From contig CAAGFF010000244.1 of the NCBI GenBank assembly GCA_900769055.1, positions 1 through 13,426 on the forward strand: 13,426 nucleotides of DNA, given 5' to 3'. Below, piece by piece: positions 7,556-13,426 of this stretch. The notes below the pieces were generated by a model. It made no database searches and had not been told where the DNA came from. It saw only the letters and a program-made list of their open reading frames with translations. Positions within the stretch are counted from its first letter, which is position 1. Each line of letters opens with the position of its first letter. This DNA is from an uncultured Prevotella sp. (GTDB taxonomy: Bacteria; Bacteroidota; Bacteroidia; Bacteroidales; Bacteroidaceae). Position numbers and translations under genes: made by a program.

Positions 7556-9172
7556 ATGCAACAGAAAATTATCATCCTCGATTTCGGCTCACAGACCACG
7601 CAGCTCATTGGCCGCCGTGTGCGCGAGCTTGACACTTTCTGCGAGATTCTACCTTACAACAAGTACCCAGAGGACGACAGCGACGTCATCGGAGTCATTC
7701 TCAGTGGCTCTCCTTATTCCGTTCACGACCCTGAGGCCTTCAAGGTAGACCTCGATAGGTTCATGGGACGCCTCCCCGTCCTCGGAATCTGCTATGGTGC
7801 GCAGTTTATCTCGCATACCCTCGGAGGTAAGGTCGAGAAGGCTGACTCGCGTGAGTATGGTCGTGCGCATCTTGCAACGGTCAATACCGGCAACCCTCTT
7901 TTCAGCGGTTTCGACAACGGCTCACAGGTTTGGATGAGTCATGGCGACACCATCACAGCCATACCAGAGGGCTTCGAGTGCATAGCATCAACAGCCGATG
8001 TGAAGTATGCTGCTTATAGTAATATAGCACTTGGTAGGGGAGTATGGGCCGTCCAGTTCCATCCTGAGGTGTTCCATACCATGCAGGGTACGTTGCTGCT
8101 GAAAAACTTCGTTGTGGGCATCTGCGGCTCAAGGCAGGACTGGAGTGCCGCTTCTTTTGTCGACACTACCGTAGCGGAACTGAAGGCTGAGCTGGGCGAC
8201 GACCGTGTCATACTCGGACTCTCAGGCGGCGTTGACTCATCCGTGGCAGCCGTACTGCTCAACCGTGCAATAGGCAAGAACCTCACCTGTATCTTCGTGG
8301 ACCACGGCATGTTGCGCAAGAACGAGTTCCGTGACGTGATGCACGACTATGAGTGTCTCGGACTCAATGTCGTTGGTGTGGACGCAAGCGAGAAGTTCTT
8401 TGCCGACCTCGCAGGAGTGACAGACCCCGAACAGAAAAGAAAAATAATAGGCAGAGACTTCGTGGAGGTATTCAACGCCGAGGCGAAGAAGATAACAGGT
8501 GCCAAATGGCTTGCTCAAGGTACTATCTATCCCGACCGCATAGAGAGTCTTAACATTACAGGCAAGGTCATAAAGAGCCACCACAACGTGGGCGGACTGC
8601 CCAAGGAGATGCACCTGCAACTGTGCGAACCGCTGAAATGGCTCTTTAAGGATGAGGTGCGCCGCGTGGGACGACAGCTCGGTATGCCCGAACATCTCAT
8701 AACACGCCATCCGTTCCCCGGACCAGGACTTGCAGTACGTATTCTTGGAGACATAACCCCCGAGAAAGTGCGCATACTACAGGATGCCGACGATATATAT
8801 ATCCGCAGACTGCGCGACTACAAGGTAAGGCTTTCCGGTGAGGAGGCACGCAAGGTGCTGGCTGCCGGTGTGCCGGCACAGATGACCGACGGCGAGATAG
8901 AGGTATCGCTCTACGATCAGATATGGCAGGCAGGAACAGTGCTGCTTTCCACTGTGCGCAGCGTAGGCGTGATGGGTGACGAACGCACCTACGAGCACCC
9001 CGTGGCTTTGCGCGCGGTTACTTCTACCGATGCCATGACCGCCGACTGGGCACATCTTCCATACGATTTCATGGCTAAGGTGTCGAACGAGATAATAAAC
9101 AAGGTGCGTGGAGTGAACCGCGTATGCTACGACATCTCGTCGAAACCGCCTTCGACAATAGAGTGGGAGTAA
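7556..9172 (+). CDS. guaA: GMP synthase (glutamine-hydrolysing)
   Basis: 538 residues, close to the 525 of E. coli GuaA, and complete. It converts XMP, ATP and glutamine to GMP in the cytoplasm, the last step of guanine nucleotide synthesis. The N-terminal class I glutamine amidotransferase begins LDFGSQTTQLIGRRVREL and contains nucleophile Cys79 in GICYGAQ, with His169 and Glu171 in QFHPEVFHT completing the triad. The ATP-pyrophosphatase domain has the PP-loop GLSGGVDSSV (221-230). The C-terminal dimerisation domain ends with SSKPPSTIEWE, the invariant GuaA terminus that helps bind XMP. The start lies 18 bases after the MurU-like gene and no promoter was recognised in that gap. No purine riboswitch or other leader structure is visible. 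Confidence 0.99.
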   Translation: MQQKIIILDFGSQTTQLIGRRVRELDTFCEILPYNKYPEDDSDVIGVILSGSPYSVHDPEAFKVDLDRFMGRLPVLGICYGAQFISHTLGGKVEKADSREYGRAHLATVNTGNPLFSGFDNGSQVWMSHGDTITAIPEGFECIASTADVKYAAYSNIALGRGVWAVQFHPEVFHTMQGTLLLKNFVVGICGSRQDWSAASFVDTTVAELKAELGDDRVILGLSGGVDSSVAAVLLNRAIGKNLTCIFVDHGMLRKNEFRDVMHDYECLGLNVVGVDASEKFFADLAGVTDPEQKRKIIGRDFVEVFNAEAKKITGAKWLAQGTIYPDRIESLNITGKVIKSHHNVGGLPKEMHLQLCEPLKWLFKDEVRRVGRQLGMPEHLITRHPFPGPGLAVRILGDITPEKVRILQDADDIYIRRLRDYKVRLSGEEARKVLAAGVPAQMTDGEIEVSLYDQIWQAGTVLLSTVRSVGVMGDERTYEHPVALRAVTSTDAMTADWAHLPYDFMAKVSNEIINKVRGVNRVCYDISSKPPSTIEWE

Positions 9173-9178
9173 GAATTT

Positions 9179-9280
9179 GAGGTTATGAGGTTGTGAGGTT
9201 GTGAGGTTATGAGGTTGTGAGGTTAAAACCTTACCACCTCACACCTTACCACCTTACACTTTACACCTTACCACCTTATC
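9179..9280 (+). repeat. 8-bp GAGGTTRT tandem array followed by a pyrimidine-rich CCTTACCA-type array
   Basis: GAGGTTAT/GAGGTTGT is repeated five full times plus GAGGTT, from 9179 to 9224. After a short AA the strand switches abruptly to C/A/T-rich repeats of ACCTTACC, ACCTCAC and similar (9227-9280). The junction AGGTT-AA-AACCT is a small perfect hairpin, and the two halves can pair imperfectly over a longer distance. It begins seven bases after the guaA stop, so it lies in the 3' end of that transcript. Confidence 0.85.
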
Positions 9281-9395
9281 ATACCATCATGTCAAGATAG
9301 TTCTCTGGAGTGACAATGTTTGCGCTTCCTACATTATAATTGTTTGTAAACGATGCAGGCACAGAGGTATTGCCACGCTTAGGGTTCCATTTCAT
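9279..9395 (-). pseudogene. Possible remnant of a gene 3' end (38 codons), unidentified
   Basis: On the minus strand an ATG at 9395 opens 38 codons beginning MKWNPKRGNTSVPASF and ending TPENYLDMMV before TGA (9281-9279). The frame extends only five codons further up (PIWVE) before a stop at 9413-9411. The composition looks like ordinary protein, with no low complexity. There is no promoter, and a perfect inverted repeat sits immediately upstream. It may be the tail of a degraded gene or chance. I do not recognise the family. Confidence 0.25.
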
Positions 9396-9400
9396 TTCAA

Positions 9401-9438
9401 CCCAAATCGGTCATCATAACGCTAATGACCGATTTGGG
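9401..9438. repeat. Perfect 14-bp inverted repeat with 10-base loop
   Basis: CCCAAATCGGTCAT (9401-9414) and ATGACCGATTTGGG (9425-9438) are exact reverse complements around CATAACGCTA. Neither side is followed by a T-run, so a classical intrinsic terminator is unlikely. The left arm also overlaps a smaller GGGTT/AACCC stem (9382-9386 with 9399-9403), so the two folds exclude each other. Possible roles are a protein-binding dyad, a dispersed palindromic repeat, or a bidirectional transcript end. Confidence 0.85.
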
Positions 9439-9517
9439 ATAAAGACATTTATTCAACAGGTGTAAATAAAAGGCTTTACGTGGGTTTGGGGTTAAGGTTA
9501 TAAAAAAAAGCATATTG

Positions 9518-9551
9518 TTTGGCAGAATTGTGTGTTTTTTTTGTATCTTTG
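9518..9551 (+). promoter_or_regulatory. Bacteroidota promoter for the polyferredoxin locus
   Basis: TTTG (9518-9521) and TATCTTTG (9544-9551) are separated by 22 bases and fit the -33/-7 pattern of Bacteroidota primary sigma factor promoters. The leader would be about 55-60 nt to ATG 9614. This is the best promoter in the window and probably drives the polyferredoxin gene, and possibly the reductase and tat genes beyond it. Confidence 0.75.
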
Positions 9552-9613
9552 CAGATGATAGGCATCATTACTGCCTAATAACTTCGAACCGCAAAAAACA
9601 TCAGTAATTCGAT

Positions 9614-11101
9614 ATGCTCAGAAAAATCAGAATAGGTGTAGCAGCATTCCTCTTTGTGGCGGTGACTCTGCTGTTCCTTGACTTTACAGGACTTGCCCAC
9701 AAGTATCTCTCATGGACGGCAAGCCTGCAGTTCCTCCCGGCAGTTCTGGCTCTGAACGTTGCCGTAGTGGTATTGCTTGTTGTAGTGACTCTTCTGTTGG
9801 GCAGAGTCTACTGTTCCGTCATCTGCCCTTTGGGAATAATGCAGGACATCATTGCCTGGTTTGGTCGCCGAGGCAAGAAGCGTCGCAACAAGTATTCTTA
9901 TTCCGGAGAGAAAAGGTGGTTGAGGTATGGAGTCGCAGTTGCTTTTGTAGCCGCCCTTCTTGCCGGTTTCACATCCTTGGCATCGCTGATAGCACCATAT
10001 AGCTCGTATGGCCGTATAGCAGCCAACATCCTTGCACCTGTATACCGTTGTGGCAACAATGTCCTGGCATATTTTGCAGAGCGTGTTGACAGCTATTCAT
10101 TCTATGAGACGGAGGTGTGGATAAAGTCGATGCCCGTATTTATTGTTGCTGTTGTGACATTCGTCGTGATAGCCATACTGGCATGGAGAGGCGGACGCAC
10201 GTATTGCAATACCATCTGCCCAGTGGGCACTGTATTGGGACTGCTGTCCCGTTATTCCCTGTTCTGCATAAAGATAGACTCGGCGAAGTGTAACCGCTGC
10301 GGACTGTGCTCAAGGCGTTGCAAGTCGGCCTGCATCAATGGCGATAGCCATACCGTGGACGACAGCCGCTGCGTGATGTGCATGGACTGCATAGAGACAT
10401 GCAGGCATGGTGCCATCAGTCTTGGCAGGCGAAACTATGGAAAGAGCAGGGGAGAGGGTGGCTGTGAGCCAGACAATTCACGAAGGGCATTCCTTGCTAC
10501 GGCATCAATGCTTACTGTCTCGACAGTTGTAGATGCACAGAAAAAGAAGGTTGACGGCGGCTTGGCTGTGATAGAAGACAAGAAGATACCAGAGCGGGCA
10601 ACAAGAATTGTACCGCCGGGAGCTTGGAGCATACGTCATTTCGCACAGCATTGCACTGCCTGCCAGCTTTGTGTATCGGCTTGTCCCAATGAGGTTCTAC
10701 GACCTGGCTCCTCGTTGTCGCATTTCATGCAGCCCGAGATGTCGTACGAAAGAGGGTATTGCCGCCCTGAGTGTACACGCTGTTCTGAGGTGTGCCCTAC
10801 TGACGCCATAAAGCCCATAACGCGTGAGGAGAAATCGTCGACAAGGGTAGGTCATGCCGTATGGATAAGGAAGAACTGTCTGCCTGTATGTGATGGAGTG
10901 AGCTGCGGTAACTGCGCACGCCACTGTCCCACAGGAGCCATAATGATGGTACCTATGGATGCCGATGACGAGGAATCGCTGAAGATACCCGTCGTGAACG
11001 AGGAACGGTGCATAGGCTGCGGTGCCTGCGAGAACCTCTGTCCGTCGAGACCCTACAGCGCGATATATGTGGAAGGCAATGAGAGGCATAGTCAGTATTG
11101 A
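9614..11101 (+). CDS. Membrane polyferredoxin (NapH/NosR-like) with an internal Tat signal
   Basis: 495 residues. Four membrane helices are visible (about 6-27, 38-63, 105-127, 173-191). NapH/NosR-type motifs YCSVICPLG (Cys67, Cys71) and YCNTICPVG (Cys198, Cys202) follow helices 2 and 4. Two CxxCxxCxxxC sets (Cys226/229/232/236 and Cys253/256/259/263) should bind cytoplasmic [4Fe-4S] clusters. Next comes NSRRAFLATASMLTVSTVV (288-306), a twin-arginine motif and a weakly hydrophobic segment, then QKKK. The C-terminal part carries Cys347/350/353/357, Cys383/387/390/394, a set at Cys422/426/431/434/438, and Cys466/469/472/476, enough for about four more clusters. This matches the dual Sec-Tat polyferredoxins: Sec inserts helices 1-4, and Tat moves the folded ferredoxin part across as helix 5. 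Electrons would pass from cytoplasm or quinol to the periplasm. The Tat-exported reductase and tatAC genes downstream support this; the electron donor and acceptor are not known. Confidence 0.93.
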   Translation: MLRKIRIGVAAFLFVAVTLLFLDFTGLAHKYLSWTASLQFLPAVLALNVAVVVLLVVVTLLLGRVYCSVICPLGIMQDIIAWFGRRGKKRRNKYSYSGEKRWLRYGVAVAFVAALLAGFTSLASLIAPYSSYGRIAANILAPVYRCGNNVLAYFAERVDSYSFYETEVWIKSMPVFIVAVVTFVVIAILAWRGGRTYCNTICPVGTVLGLLSRYSLFCIKIDSAKCNRCGLCSRRCKSACINGDSHTVDDSRCVMCMDCIETCRHGAISLGRRNYGKSRGEGGCEPDNSRRAFLATASMLTVSTVVDAQKKKVDGGLAVIEDKKIPERATRIVPPGAWSIRHFAQHCTACQLCVSACPNEVLRPGSSLSHFMQPEMSYERGYCRPECTRCSEVCPTDAIKPITREEKSSTRVGHAVWIRKNCLPVCDGVSCGNCARHCPTGAIMMVPMDADDEESLKIPVVNEERCIGCGACENLCPSRPYSAIYVEGNERHSQY

Positions 11102-11102
11102 T

Positions 11103-11305
11103 AAAGCCTCACCCCCGCCCCCTCTCCAAAAGAGAGGGGAGCAGATTACCATCATGGGGGTAATTCCACCTCATAACCTCACCGTTCGGCTCTGCCGCTC
11201 GCATAAGCGAGTTTCGGTTCTGCCGCTCGCATAAGCGAGAACTTCATAACCTATCAAGCTATCTTGCTCCCCTCTCTTTTGGAGAGGGGCTGGGGGTGAG
11301 GCTTT
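11103..11305. repeat. 203-bp element with 41-bp terminal inverted repeats (MITE-like)
   Basis: The left arm (11103-11143, beginning AAAGCCTCACCCCCG) and the right arm (11265-11305, ending GGGGGTGAGGCTTT) are reverse complements over 41 bases with two mismatches. Each arm also folds on itself (CCCTCTC with GAGAGGG around an AAAA or TTTT loop). The 121-base interior holds a 27-bp tandem repeat but no gene. The element starts two bases after the polyferredoxin stop and is followed by a run of eight Ts (11303-11310), so its transcript could act as a strong terminator or processing signal between two genes that look functionally linked. No transposase and no clear target-site duplication are seen. 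It resembles a non-autonomous mobile or dispersed intergenic repeat. Confidence 0.85.
11185..11239 (+). repeat. Two tandem 27-bp hairpin repeats inside the inverted-repeat element
   Basis: Copies at 11185-11211 and 11213-11239 differ at one base. Both contain CTGCCGCTCGCATAAGCGAG, in which CTCGC-ATAA-GCGAG makes a short stem-loop. They sit close to the centre of the larger inverted repeat (centre about 11204). Two copies with no true spacer do not make a CRISPR array. Confidence 0.85.
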
Positions 11306-11332
11306 TTTTTCAACTTGTCAACTTAAAAAAAT

Positions 11333-12730
11333 ATGAAGAATATTACAAGAAGAGATTTCCTGAAGACCCTTGGCGTCGCGGCGGCTGCGACAACAGGACT
11401 TGCCGCATGCCGTAAGGAGGATGGTGGCAAGGCTGCGTCAACAGGCAGTAATCAGCCTATCCCTAAGGATAAGATGACATACAGAACATGTCCGACATCG
11501 GGAGACAAGGTGTCTATCCTGGGCTACGGAATGATGCGACTGCCGACTAAAAGCATGACTAAGGACAACGGAGAGCAGGAGGATGTGATAGATCAGGATG
11601 CCGTAAACGAACTTGTGGATTACGCCATAGAGCATGGCGTTAACTATTTCGATACGTCACCAGCCTATTGCCGTGGTTTCTCCGAGAGGTCTACGGGCAT
11701 AGCCCTGAAGCGCCATCCGAGAGAGAAGTATCTTGTGGCTACGAAACTCTCGAACTTCGACCCGTCGACAAGGTCACGGCAGGCATCCATCGATATGTAC
11801 CGCAATTCGTTCAAGGAACTTCAGGTCGACACTATCGACTACATGCTCCTTCATGCCGTGGGAACCGGCAGCGACTCAATGGTGGAGTTCAACGACCGAT
11901 ACATGGACAACGGCATTCTCGATTTCCTTGTGGAAGAAAGGAAGGCAGGACGCATACGCAATCTTGGATTCTCGTTCCATGGCGACGTGAAACTCTACGA
12001 CTACCTGCTGTCGCAACACGACAAGTATCGTTGGGACTTTGTGCAGATACAGCTCAACTACCTTGACTGGGAACATGGAGAGAAAGCAGGCTCCACAGAT
12101 GCCAAATACCTGTATGAGGAACTGCGCAAACGCAACATACCTGCCATAATCATGGAACCGCTGTTGGGCGGAAGACTTGCCAAGGTGCCCGACTTCCTCG
12201 TAGAGAAGCTGAAGCAAAGAGAGCCAGAACGAAGTGTGGCATCGTGGGCGTTCCGTTTTGCAGGCTCTCCTGAGGGCGTGCTTACAGTGTTGAGCGGCAT
12301 GACGCTTATGGAACATCTGCAAGACAACCTCAGGTCGTATACTCCACTTCAACCTTTAAGCAACGATGAGCTTGCTTTCCTGAAGGAGGTCGCCGATGAC
12401 CTTTTCGGACTGAAGACCATTCCCTGCAACGACTGCAAATACTGCATGCCATGTCCATACGGCATAGACATACCAGCCATACTGACACATTACAACAAAT
12501 GTGTAAACGAGGGCAATATCCCACGAGACCAGCAGGATGCCGACTACAGGAAACAGCGCAGGGCATTTCTTGTCAGCTATGACCGTGCTGTACCGAAACT
12601 GAGGCAGGCAAGCCATTGCATAGGATGCAACCAGTGTACGTCGCATTGTCCGCAAGGTATCAAGATACCGAGGGAATTGCACAAGATAGATAAATATATT
12701 GAAGAACTGAAACAGAACATTACAGAATAG
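11333..12730 (+). CDS. Tat-exported lipoprotein aldo/keto reductase with two [4Fe-4S] clusters
   Basis: 465 residues. The N-terminus has a twin-arginine signal, ITRRDFLKTLGVAAAATTG, ending in lipobox LAAC with Cys26, so the mature protein should be a folded lipoprotein exported by Tat and anchored in the envelope. The aldo/keto reductase barrel (about 48-340) has the full catalytic tetrad: Asp107 in NYFDTSPAY, Tyr112, Lys138 in ATKLS and His174 in MLLHAV. The C-terminus carries CNDCKYCMPCP (Cys365/368/371/374) and CIGCNQCTSHCP (Cys429/432/435/439), typical of the iron-sulfur aldo/keto reductases. Tat export makes sense because cofactors are inserted in the cytoplasm. Ordinary family members use NADPH, which is not available outside the cytoplasm, so electrons may come through the Fe-S clusters from the neighbouring polyferredoxin (inference). 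The substrate is unknown. The stop lies five bases before tatA. No promoter was recognised between the inverted-repeat element and the ATG. Confidence 0.95.
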   Translation: MKNITRRDFLKTLGVAAAATTGLAACRKEDGGKAASTGSNQPIPKDKMTYRTCPTSGDKVSILGYGMMRLPTKSMTKDNGEQEDVIDQDAVNELVDYAIEHGVNYFDTSPAYCRGFSERSTGIALKRHPREKYLVATKLSNFDPSTRSRQASIDMYRNSFKELQVDTIDYMLLHAVGTGSDSMVEFNDRYMDNGILDFLVEERKAGRIRNLGFSFHGDVKLYDYLLSQHDKYRWDFVQIQLNYLDWEHGEKAGSTDAKYLYEELRKRNIPAIIMEPLLGGRLAKVPDFLVEKLKQREPERSVASWAFRFAGSPEGVLTVLSGMTLMEHLQDNLRSYTPLQPLSNDELAFLKEVADDLFGLKTIPCNDCKYCMPCPYGIDIPAILTHYNKCVNEGNIPRDQQDADYRKQRRAFLVSYDRAVPKLRQASHCIGCNQCTSHCPQGIKIPRELHKIDKYIEELKQNITE

Positions 12731-12735
12731 CCGTT

Positions 12736-12954
12736 ATGGAGAATATACTTTTTATCGGAGGCTTAGGCTTCCAGGAAATACTGCTCATAGCCTTGGTCGT
12801 GTTGCTCTTCTTCGGAGGGAAGAAGATACCTGAGCTTATGAAGGGACTGGGCAAGGGGGTGCGCTCGTTCAAGGATGGCATGAACGGGCAAGATGACGAC
12901 AATGACACGATAGATAAGACGGACAAGAATAAGGACGATGCCAAGGGTGAGTGA
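12736..12954 (+). CDS. tatA: Sec-independent protein translocase subunit TatA/E
   Basis: 72 residues, normal for TatA (E. coli TatA is 89, TatE 67). A short N-terminal membrane helix (about 11-26, GFQEILLIALVVLLFF) is followed by the conserved FGGKKIPEL hinge (Phe26-Gly27), an amphipathic helix (LMKGLGKGVRSFKDGM) and an acidic, lysine-rich disordered tail. TatA oligomerises with TatC to move folded twin-arginine proteins across the inner membrane. It is TatA/E-like rather than TatB-like because it is short and lacks the longer helical region of TatB. It starts five bases after the Tat-dependent reductase and overlaps tatC, so the three are probably translated from one mRNA. Confidence 0.95.
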   Translation: MENILFIGGLGFQEILLIALVVLLFFGGKKIPELMKGLGKGVRSFKDGMNGQDDDNDTIDKTDKNKDDAKGE

Positions 12955-13426
12955 TAATGCCAACGACGAAACGATGTCGTTCTGGGAAAACCTCGATGTC
13001 TTGCGCTCCGCAATCATCAAGGTTGTCGTCGTGGCGTTGCTGTGTGGCATAGTGGCGTTTGTTTTCAAGGAAAGCCTCTTCCGCATAGTGCTCGCTCCAA
13101 AGTACGATGATTTCGTCACTTACCGATGGCTGTTCCGCCTGTCGGAGCTGCTTGGTGCCGACATTAGCGTCAGCAGCTTCAATGTCGAGCTGATAAGCAC
13201 AGGACTGGCACAGCAGTTCGTTATCCATGTCAAGACCGCCTTATGCTTTGGTGCCATCTGCGCTTCACCTTATATTATATATCAGCTTTTCCTCTTTGTC
13301 GCCCCAGCCTTGTACGAAGTGGAACGACGTTATGCCACAAGGGTAGTCGGTGCCGGGTATCTGATGTTTCTTTTGGGAATGGCGGTCAGCTATTTCCTGA
13401 TATTCCCATTGACGTTCCGCTTTCTC
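12938..13426 (+). CDS. tatC: Sec-independent protein translocase TatC, 3' end outside the window
   Basis: 163 codons are present of a protein normally about 240-280 long; the frame is open at the right edge. After a polar start comes MSFWENLDVLRSAIIKVVVV (13-32), the TatC N-terminal motif leading into helix 1. A long periplasmic loop follows, then YIIYQLFLFVAPALYEVERR (112-131) with the conserved Glu129 (equivalent to E. coli Glu103 in the twin-arginine binding site), and helices up to FLIFPLTFRFL. TatC is the receptor for twin-arginine signals such as those of the two proteins upstream. Start choice: ATG 12938 overlaps tatA by 17 bases and gives MPRVSDNANDETMSFW; GTG 12947 or ATG 12974 are alternatives, the last giving a rather short tail. 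Val21 replaces the Glu usually found in the LxELR motif. Confidence 0.96.
   Translation, partial: MPRVSDNANDETMSFWENLDVLRSAIIKVVVVALLCGIVAFVFKESLFRIVLAPKYDDFVTYRWLFRLSELLGADISVSSFNVELISTGLAQQFVIHVKTALCFGAICASPYIIYQLFLFVAPALYEVERRYATRVVGAGYLMFLLGMAVSYFLIFPLTFRFL

Larger units (their letters stand above)
9173..9613. other. 441-bp intergenic region, repeat-rich, without a confident gene
   Basis: This is the only stretch over 300 bases without a solid gene. From left to right it holds an 8-bp tandem array and its pyrimidine-rich partner (9179-9280), a possible gene remnant on the minus strand (9279-9410), a perfect 14-bp inverted repeat (9401-9438), featureless AT-rich sequence, and the promoter of the polyferredoxin gene (9518-9551). 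No tRNA, rRNA or riboswitch fold was recognised. A weak hairpin, AGGCA (9560-9564) with TGCCT (9572-9576), lies in the likely leader. Confidence 0.8.

Noticed and set aside
8237..8710. 157-codon minus-strand frame
   Set aside because: Antisense shadow within guaA; no coherent domain and no promoter.
9401..9438. Intrinsic terminator for guaA
   Set aside because: The stem is strong but has no T-run on either strand and lies more than 220 bases past the guaA stop.
11185..11239. CRISPR-like repeats
   Set aside because: Only two adjacent copies without spacers, and no cas genes; better explained as part of the inverted-repeat element.
11876..12352. 158-codon minus-strand frame
   Set aside because: Antisense shadow within the aldo/keto reductase gene; low-complexity-like composition.
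12869..13228. 119-codon minus-strand frame at the tat genes
   Set aside because: Overlaps tatA and tatC, both confidently identified on the plus strand.

Overview
The window looks like chromosomal DNA from a member of the Bacteroidota, probably Prevotella or a close relative. Four observations point that way. Several genes are preceded by the Bacteroidota -7 promoter element TAnnTTTG (4286-4293, 6778-6785, 9544-9551 on the plus strand; 4265-4272 on the minus strand). Purine-rich Shine-Dalgarno sites are absent. A hybrid two-component (HTCS) polysaccharide sensor is present. The intergenic spacers are rich in short repeats. The genus is an inference from general resemblance.

Layout. Positions 1-4227 (minus strand) hold an almost complete HTCS regulator that runs off the left edge close to its natural end. 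An 83-bp spacer with back-to-back promoters separates it from a rightward block. That block starts with an AmgK-like sugar kinase fused to the C-terminal domain of RapZ (4311-5855), then a secreted SGNH hydrolase (5992-6672), a MurU-like sugar-1-phosphate nucleotidyltransferase (6791-7537) and GMP synthetase guaA (7556-9172). A 441-bp repeat-rich spacer follows. The last block is a redox/export locus: a membrane polyferredoxin with an internal twin-arginine signal (9614-11101), a 203-bp inverted-repeat element (11103-11305), a Tat-exported iron-sulfur aldo/keto reductase lipoprotein (11333-12730), tatA (12736-12954) and the first part of tatC (12938 to the right edge).

How the genes may work together. 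The kinase and nucleotidyltransferase together resemble the AmgK/MurU route, which turns recovered MurNAc (or GlcNAc) into the UDP-sugar and bypasses de novo synthesis. The fused RapZ domain, which binds glucosamine-6-phosphate in Enterobacteria, suggests that the kinase senses amino-sugar supply. This is inferred from domain content. In the right block the polyferredoxin and the reductase both carry twin-arginine signals and lie directly upstream of the Tat translocase genes. The locus therefore appears to encode a cell-envelope electron-transfer system together with the machinery that exports its folded, cofactor-loaded parts.

The best candidates for something little described are the kinase-RapZ fusion and the polyferredoxin / Tat-reductase / tatAC locus. 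No RNA gene, CRISPR array, insertion sequence with a transposase, or phage gene was seen.
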